This document shows, in pieces, positions 58,403 through 64,000 of a stretch of DNA of 64,000 nt. A program made the position numbers and the translations under genes. The notes below the pieces were generated by a model that saw only the letters and a program-made list of their open reading frames with translations, had not been told where the DNA came from and ran no database searches. How positions within the stretch are numbered: the first letter of the stretch is position 1; each line of letters opens with the position of its first letter. Source of the stretch: Dicyema japonicum (taxonomy: Eukaryota; Dicyemida; Rhombozoa; Dicyemidae); assembly GCA_011109175.1 (NCBI GenBank), contig RDEW01000026.1:513695-577694 (forward strand), read 5' to 3'.

Positions 58403-59870
58403 ATGTCGCGTGGCTCACCTACGATCTGGTGGAATTGCACAATTTATGTGAAAAAGAGCCGCAAATTCCCTATCCCTTCTTCATTGAGACGTGGATGGTG
58501 TCGTGCATTACTACTTATTTCCGGCGATGTCAATCTGAATCCAGGGCCGCCATTGATTATTGCTCAAATCAACATAAATGGAATTCGAACTAAGATAATT
58601 GTACTTAGACGATTTTTTAGTCCAAATCAGTGGATATCGCTTTAATTCAAGAGTCAAAGCTTACTCATAAAGATTCAACTCAAACGTTTCCTGGATTACG
58701 TGCTCCGAAAAGACCGAAAATTTGGAAGAGGTGGAGGCTTACTTACCATTATCTATAATCAGATTAATGTTGTGGATTTTTCAAATTACACATCAAGCTT
58801 TATGGACACTGAAGATCCATTAGAACAACTCACAGTGAGAATAAAGTTACACTCACTCCGAATAACTATAGCAAATGTGTATATCTCTCCAATTTCTTCA
58901 TGCTATAAGACTATTGTCCTAATCTTGAACAGTTCACAAGATTGGAAAAAGTTATAATTTGTGGAGATATGAACGCCAAGAGCCCATTTTTGTAAACAAA
59001 TCAACTATTGAACCAAAGAGGATCTATTATATTAGACAACATTGACGACTTGGTGATCCTTAACAACAGAAATAAACACACAAGAACTCCTTCGAAAAAA
59101 GGTGACTCTCTAACCTCACAAGATCTGACTCTTGCCGCCCCATCAATTGCTTCGACTATTACATGGGACGTTATTTTTGATTTGCACACAGATCACAATC
59201 CAATACTATTAAAAATCCTGGGAAAACACAAGATTAATGTAACTCGCAATACGTGCGAATTGTCTTGAGTACATGATTTTTATTGAAGACTCCTTATCCT
59301 CTTTCTAAATAGAAAACTTTTCCTCGATAGATGCGACCGTTGGATTTATTAATGAAAATATTTTGCAAGCCCGAAAAAAGTTTATTCCAATGGGGCGATT
59401 CAAAACTTTTTCAGATAAATTCGACACAGAAACAAGGGTCCTAATTGCAAAAAGAAATAAACTAAAGAAAACTATAGATAAAACAGCATCCTTGAATACT
59501 GTAATTACAGATCTGAATAAGCAAACCATATTTGAAACTGGATCATCAACCGAAACACAAGAAGAAAAAATATCCATACATTGAATATTTCAAATCACTG
59601 GAGGAATTTCATGCAATTAAATACATGAAAAATACAAAATCCAAAGGGGCCAATGACATTTCAATAACTGAATTGAAACATTTGGGGACAATAGCAATCG
59701 ATGCTCTTAATGAGATTTTCAATTTTGAATCGAATGGAAAATTATTTCTAAAACGAGAAAATGCCCATAATGGAGAAAGTGAAGTTTCCAAAATTGGAAC
59801 GAATAAGAAATTAAAGTCAGAGTTTAGAATGTATGGGCAGACTGGCTTGGAATACGACATATAATAAGAT
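58403..59870 (+). mobile_element. CR1/L2-like 2A element F, 5' half
   Basis: Starts MSRGSPTIWW. A 39-residue leader leads in frame to 2A (58520-58549), then PLIIAQININGIRTK, IQESKLTHK-like, LRKDRKFGRGGGLLTIIYNQ, CGDMNAKS-like (near 58965) and TDHNPILLKI (near 59190). Linker and RT N-region (KKFIPMGRFKTFSDKFDTET; NTKSKGANDISITELKHLG) end near 59870 without a palm domain. Confidence 0.8.
58520..58549 (+). other. 2A-like sequence of element F
   Basis: Encodes SGDVNLNPGP after a Leu-rich stretch (CRALLLI), in frame with leader and endonuclease. Confidence 0.85.
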
Positions 59871-59904
59871 ACCTTCTAAAAAAGAAACAGTAGAAGCTTC
59901 AACA

Positions 59905-60310
59905 CAGCGAAGAGAGTGGTGCTCTTAAGAAGAGAGGGCAGCCACCGAAAAAAACCAGAAGTAGTCAGGATAATCCTGATTAATGCCCGTTCTCTTCGGA
60001 AACGGGCCTCAGTGCTGGTTGCTATAGCCAGCACGATCCAGATGGAACACATGAATTAAATTTAGCATCTGAAATTGATGACGAATGCGAAAGAAAAACG
60101 AGAAGAATCGGTGATTTATTACATTGCTTGTGGAAACTCGCATTGTAATTGGGGCTTTTTACGGAGAAGAGACATACGGTGTCTCATGAAAGTGCCCGAT
60201 ATAGACGACCCCAAATTTTGACTTTCCTCTTTAGTTAATGGCTCTTACCTTGTTTAGTTAGTTGGGGTTTTGCGAATAAATCATGTTATCTGTTATCTGT
60301 CAAATTATAT
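59905..60310 (+). mobile_element. Other retroelement fragment with endonuclease-like start
   Basis: Encodes KKPEVVRIILINARSLRKRA, like the N-terminus of APE endonucleases (N-A-R-S-L). It then decays into TTAGTTAGTTGGGGTTTTGCG and a repeated GTTATCTGTTATCTG end near 60290, a typical non-LTR 3' end. Family not certain. Confidence 0.45.
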
Positions 60311-60331
60311 ATATTAATTTGATAAATTAAA

Positions 60332-61437
60332 TCAAAAAAACTTTTTTTTGATTTTTTCTAAGTCCACTAGTGTAACGCATAGCGCCTGTGACATAGTACG
60401 TATTTCCTGTTTTTCCTGTTTGCATCCCATTGGAATAAATAGTTTTCTTACTTGGAGTATAATGTCCGTGAAAGTTTTGATTATGTGGTCAATTGATAAG
60501 AATACCAATGTGTAAAATACTTCCATATTGGTGTCGATGTAATTAGAGAAGTTGGACCAATCCGCGCTTTCAACATTTAAAAAAGTGGAATTATGTCTGA
60601 TAAATTTATTTTCAGTGTTGATTTTCATCATAATAGGGTTGTGATCACTTCTTAGTTCATATTTACAGTCCAGTTGATGAGGGGAAATATTGACGGGGAA
60701 CATAAAGAGAGGTTAGGGGATGTAGGTTTGTCTCCTGTTCGAGTAGGTGTTCTTGTGTTGCTTTTTGGTGTTATTCAATATACATTTTGTCTCAAATTTC
60801 TGGCCAGTAGGTTTCCTCTATTGTCTGGTTTCTGGCTTTTTTACCATAATTAGTGTTTGGCGTTGATGTCACCGCATAGTAGTACGTTTTTGAGGTTTGA
60901 GAAATTCTGTAGGTTAGGGTAATACCTACTTGGACAGGAGGTAGTAGATGGAATATATACATTGACAATATTTATAGTTTTCCTAGGAATTCTAATATGT
61001 ATGCCGATTAGTTCCAAAGGGTCATCCTCTGGATATAATTTTCGGATTTTGTTTGAAATATCTTCATATTGAATTTCATTTCTTATTAGTGTCATTAGTC
61101 CTCCACCAAGCTTAATCTTTCTGTCTTTACGGATAACGGAGTATCCGGGAAAGGTTGGGGTTCGTATGTTTGCTTGTAGCTTTGTCTCTTGGACTATAGC
61201 AATGTCAATTTTATTACTATTGAGTAAGTGGCGGATTTCCAGCACCTTGTTTCGTATTCCGTTAATATTGATCTAGATCAGATTGATTTTAGGGCCTGGG
61301 TTGGATTCGACGTCTCGACACAAAATTAGAGCGTACCTGGAAAACCATCTTCCTTTATGCATAGGGATAGGGAAAGTGCAGTTCTTTTTAACATCATGTG
61401 ATGCATATCACCACCATACAGGTGAACCACGCGGCAT
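60332..61437 (-). mobile_element. CR1/L2-like 2A element G, 5' half
   Basis: The minus strand starts MPRGSPVWW, then a stop; the frame continues FPIPMHKGRWFSRYALIL to the 2A (61291-61320), then INGIRNKVLEIRHLLNS. The endonuclease (60850-61245) has DIAIVQETKLQ, VIRKDRKIKLGGGLMTLIRN and LLCGDINAKH, and SDHNPIMMKI follows at 60332-60703. It ends near 60332 in A-rich sequence with no reverse transcriptase. Confidence 0.8.
61291..61320 (-). other. 2A-like sequence of element G
   Basis: Encodes CRDVESNPGP, 39 codons after the start as in element F. Core D-V-E-x-N-P-G-P is intact; the preceding Gly is Arg. Confidence 0.85.
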
Positions 61438-61444
61438 TTTTTTA

Positions 61445-61830
61445 AACAAGATGGGAGAATTATTTCCAAATAGACAAAGCAGTTGGACACATTCAGAAAT
61501 TATATTTCAATCACCATTTGTGTGAAATCGGAAAGTATCTGAAATCTATTTTCTGTTAATCAAGTTATTCTATCACTGTCTGAAAAAGTGTCTTACGTAA
61601 TTGAAAAAAGTTTTTATTTATTTGGAAAATTATAATCTAAAGACCGAAATTTTAAACATGAAAACGTTATTTTATTTATTTGTGTATTAAAATTATTGTA
61701 AAAAACATTAACTAGTCTACCATATTTATTAAATTAGATTGTATTCAAAATGTTAGGTTTATTTATCTAAAATAAATACGAAATTAAAATTTTAATTTTT
61801 TTAAAGACAATTATTTAACAAACAAACAAA
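61445..61830. mobile_element. hAT 1/4-type fragment
   Basis: Shares blocks with 57300-57545 (ACATTCAGAAATT, GGAAAGTATCTG/GGAAGTATCTGGAA, CTGAAAAAGTGTC, CTAAAGACCGAAATTT) in the same order and orientation. It is heavily decayed and lacks recognisable ends. Confidence 0.5.
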
Positions 61831-61834
61831 TGTT

Positions 61835-61945
61835 GGTTGAGGAAGCCTGCTGCGTGGATCGCAAACGAGTTCAATCTTTTGTCTCAGCCAGAACCATTCT
61901 CGTTAATCCTTTTTTTCTGTTAAGCATTCTTCCGAGTTCGCGCAA
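61835..61945 (-). repeat. Dispersed repeat segment, copy 3
   Basis: Inverse of GCGAACTCGGAAGAATGCTT and GGTTCTGGCTGAGACAAAAG, matching part of the segments at 13465 and 51928. In two of the three copies this segment lies in or next to hAT 1/4-type DNA. Confidence 0.65.
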
Positions 61946-61949
61946 GAAA

Positions 61950-62575
61950 TGTAATTAAATATATAAAAATTCGATTAACCACTATATACATTATTAATCG
62001 ATTATGTTTAATTGGTGGTACATTCCTCTAATAATAGAACGATTACCAACGATTTGAATAACTATGTTATGGAGTTCTATATACTTAATTTATTTATAAA
62101 AAAACTTACAATTTTACTTAACTAGCAATCAATAAAATAAGTTGTGTTTATCCGTAAGAATTCCCAAATTTAGTTTAACTCAATTCCGAACGGGGAGGCG
62201 TAAAATCAAAATGGTATTATTCATAAAATCTAATTTAATAAAAGTGATCATTAATAGGAAAAACGTATTCATAATGAAAGCGAAGGAATTTCCGTTCAAA
62301 TTAAACAATAAAAATTAATTAAAAGATTTTAAATGTATATTATGAAATGTTAACTCAATTTTATAGATTTAAAAAGTGTCATTTATAGATCAAGTATGAA
62401 TCAATATACAAAAGTACATTATTACACCATTTCCAATAATTGCCTTCAATTATATGTTTACCTGCAGGGAAAGTCTTTGTGTCTTACAATGAGTAATTTA
62501 TTCCAATAAATCAGACAATAATAATAAACCACAAAATCAACAACAACATTTATATAAACAATTAATAGTTAATAC
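61950..62575. other. A/T-rich 3' flank of the BTG/Tob-like gene, nothing recognised
   Basis: No gene, repeat or known element found. Confidence 0.4.
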
Positions 62576-63091
62576 TCAACCATCCAAAACCTCATGATTT
62601 ACTCCTTTCCCTTGACAATATAAAGGAATAGCACAAGAATGACTCCACATATAATAATCTTCCATATTATACATTTCGGTCATTAAATAAGGCATTCCAG
62701 AATATATTTCTGATTCTTTACTATGTGATCCATTAAAGATTGTTATACAAACACCGTCTTCATTTTTCCTAAGTTGAACAGAGTTTGGATCAGTCCAGAT
62801 TGTGATCTCTCCCAGCTGTTCCACAATCTTTTTCGTCATTCCATAAGTGAAAGCAGCACGTTTACAAGCTAATGTTATCTTTGAGTCTCCTCTTAATGGT
62901 GAATTTCGAATACAACGACTAGCAGATCCAAATAGTTGATGATTGGTATCCCAAGATTGAAAATATTTCTCACAAAGAACAGTATGTAAGTTTGTTTGGA
63001 ATTCCTGTATTATATTATGCTTTATTCGGTTGGTTAGTAGGTTTTCTATGCATTTTAAAGTAGATTCAAGCTCATTATTGAATGGATACAT
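62576..63091 (-). CDS. BTG/Tob-family antiproliferative protein, 171 residues, intronless
   Basis: Single exon from ATG (63089-63091) to a stop at 62576. Residues about 8-120 match the BTG/Tob (APRO) domain: an N-terminal helix region, then FQTNLHTVLCEKYFQSWDTN (box A region), GSASRCIRNS (family: G-S-G-x-R-C-I-x-I), and EQLGEITIWTDPNSVQLRKN then EDGVCITIF (family: L-x-P-x-x-x-x-W-x-D-P-x-x-V). BTG/Tob proteins recruit the CCR4-NOT deadenylase through CAF1 and restrain proliferation. The C-terminal 50 residues (NMEDYYMWSHSCAIPLYCQG) are not recognisable. The only multi-domain host gene here without mini-introns. Confidence 0.88.
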   Translation of the reverse strand: MYPFNNELESTLKCIENLLTNRIKHNIIQEFQTNLHTVLCEKYFQSWDTNHQLFGSASRCIRNSPLRGDSKITLACKRAAFTYGMTKKIVEQLGEITIWTDPNSVQLRKNEDGVCITIFNGSHSKESEIYSGMPYLMTEMYNMEDYYMWSHSCAIPLYCQGKGVNHEVLDG

Positions 63092-64000
63092 AATATAAAT
63101 AATATATTTTAAATAAAATTTATTGTTTTAATTTTAAATTTATTTATTAATATAATATTAATAACATTCATTTTATTTTCACTTTATTATTGAGATCATA
63201 ATCTTTTCTCAAATATTTTTTTATTTTATATTTAAAATGATATTTTTTTGTGTAAATATCTTAAAATGTCTGAAATACATTAATATAGAATCGATTGTTT
63301 AATTGAATATAAAAATCATTAATATTTTGGTGACGAACAAGTTTTATTAGAGAACGTCAATAGGTTTATAATATATTACTTAGAATAGCCTGATTTACTT
63401 TCCACTATGTAACGATTACTAGCACTTTTATATTGCACTTTAATGGGATAGTCATTTAAATATTAACTATTTAGAATTTGTTCTTTATGATCCAACTAAT
63501 ACATTCCGAAAATGAAACATTACCTTCTTCCAATTTATAAAAATGTATTTATTAATGACAATAAAGTTAACAAATGATCATACAGCGACCGCCTTGACTG
63601 AGTGGCTATTCCCTATCTGGATGTATAAAATATTTTCCTTATCGGACATTGTTCTTATTATTTGTTTCATTCATTTATCTTATTATCTCTAATGACATTA
63701 AACCCTGGACTACCAAAATTCTTATTTATAGTAATTAAAGGAAAAATCTGAAAACTACAGAAACATGGAATTGACGTATGCCATTTACAATAGACAAAAT
63801 TATTACTACACACCTTGAGTTGTGATGGGGAATCATTAATCTAGTTACGAAAATCTACGAAAATCCCTCATTCCCAGTTGAATTCTTAAAATCTCAATAG
63901 ATAACAGACATTGTTATTAATTCTATAGTTTGATGGAGATAATAATTTTCTATACAAGGCAGATCAAACAAGTTACTTATAATTTCAGCTATTATGAAAA
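63092..64000. other. Upstream flank of the BTG/Tob-like gene, nothing recognised
   Basis: A/T-rich; the proximal part presumably contains the promoter. I tested for mini-intron-split frames without success. No RNA gene is seen. Confidence 0.35.

Noticed and set aside
59935-60035. Three small hairpins (e.g. GCCCGTT...AACGGGC, GTGCTGG...CCAGCAC) suggested a structured RNA.
   Set aside because: The same bases encode VRIILINARSLRKRASVLVA, an endonuclease-like start, so coding constraint or chance explains them better.
1-64000. A bacterial, viral or CRISPR-type system.
   Set aside because: No spaced repeat arrays, operons or ribosome-binding sites; genes are animal families with spliceosomal mini-introns.

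Overview
This window reads as nuclear DNA of a small-genomed metazoan, most likely a dicyemid mesozoan. The evidence is (i) animal genes (ETS transcription factor, BTG/Tob-like protein, MARCH-type RING-CH protein, TEX9-like coiled-coil protein, actin) and (ii) introns of only 22-30 nt with GT..AG ends that repeatedly restore the reading frame. Extremely short introns are a reported trait of dicyemids. The species call is inference; animal origin and mini-introns are read directly from the sequence.

Host genes are small and far apart: a TEX9-like gene whose 5' end lies outside the window (1-669, +), a RING-CH/MARCH-like membrane E3 ligase (10696-11382, +), an unidentified 352-residue multi-pass membrane protein with 14 mini-introns (20260-21658, -), a 176-residue ETS factor (27024-27599, +), an actin gene with a single-base deletion near its 3' end (47239-48419, +) and an intronless BTG/Tob-like gene (62576-63091, -). 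A decayed GPCR-like fragment may lie at 28233-28500. I see no tRNA, rRNA or CRISPR.

Almost everything else is layered mobile DNA, nearly all of it broken: (a) CR1/L2-like APE-type non-LTR elements whose protein begins with a short leader ending in a 2A-like peptide (seven examples) and whose RNA ends in a conserved stem plus GGGGTTA and A/T-rich repeats; (b) RTE-like endonuclease/reverse-transcriptase elements ending in TAA or CTAA repeats; (c) R2-like elements with a zinc finger and restriction-like endonuclease; (d) a second reverse-transcriptase family with a W-D-[IV]-T-C-x-D-T motif; (e) hAT transposons, three with intact 8-bp target duplications; (f) a Tc1-like element; (g) Ginger/KRBA2-like integrase elements. 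Between 34.2 and 42.5 kb several of these lie in two inverted arms of about 3.3 kb around a 1.67-kb spacer.

Nesting gives relative ages: hAT elements sit inside RTE-like and CR1-like elements, CR1-like pieces sit inside a hAT and inside the Tc1-like inverted repeat, and a truncated reverse-transcriptase copy with a 13-bp target duplication sits inside an RTE-like copy. The host genes are not interrupted by any of them.
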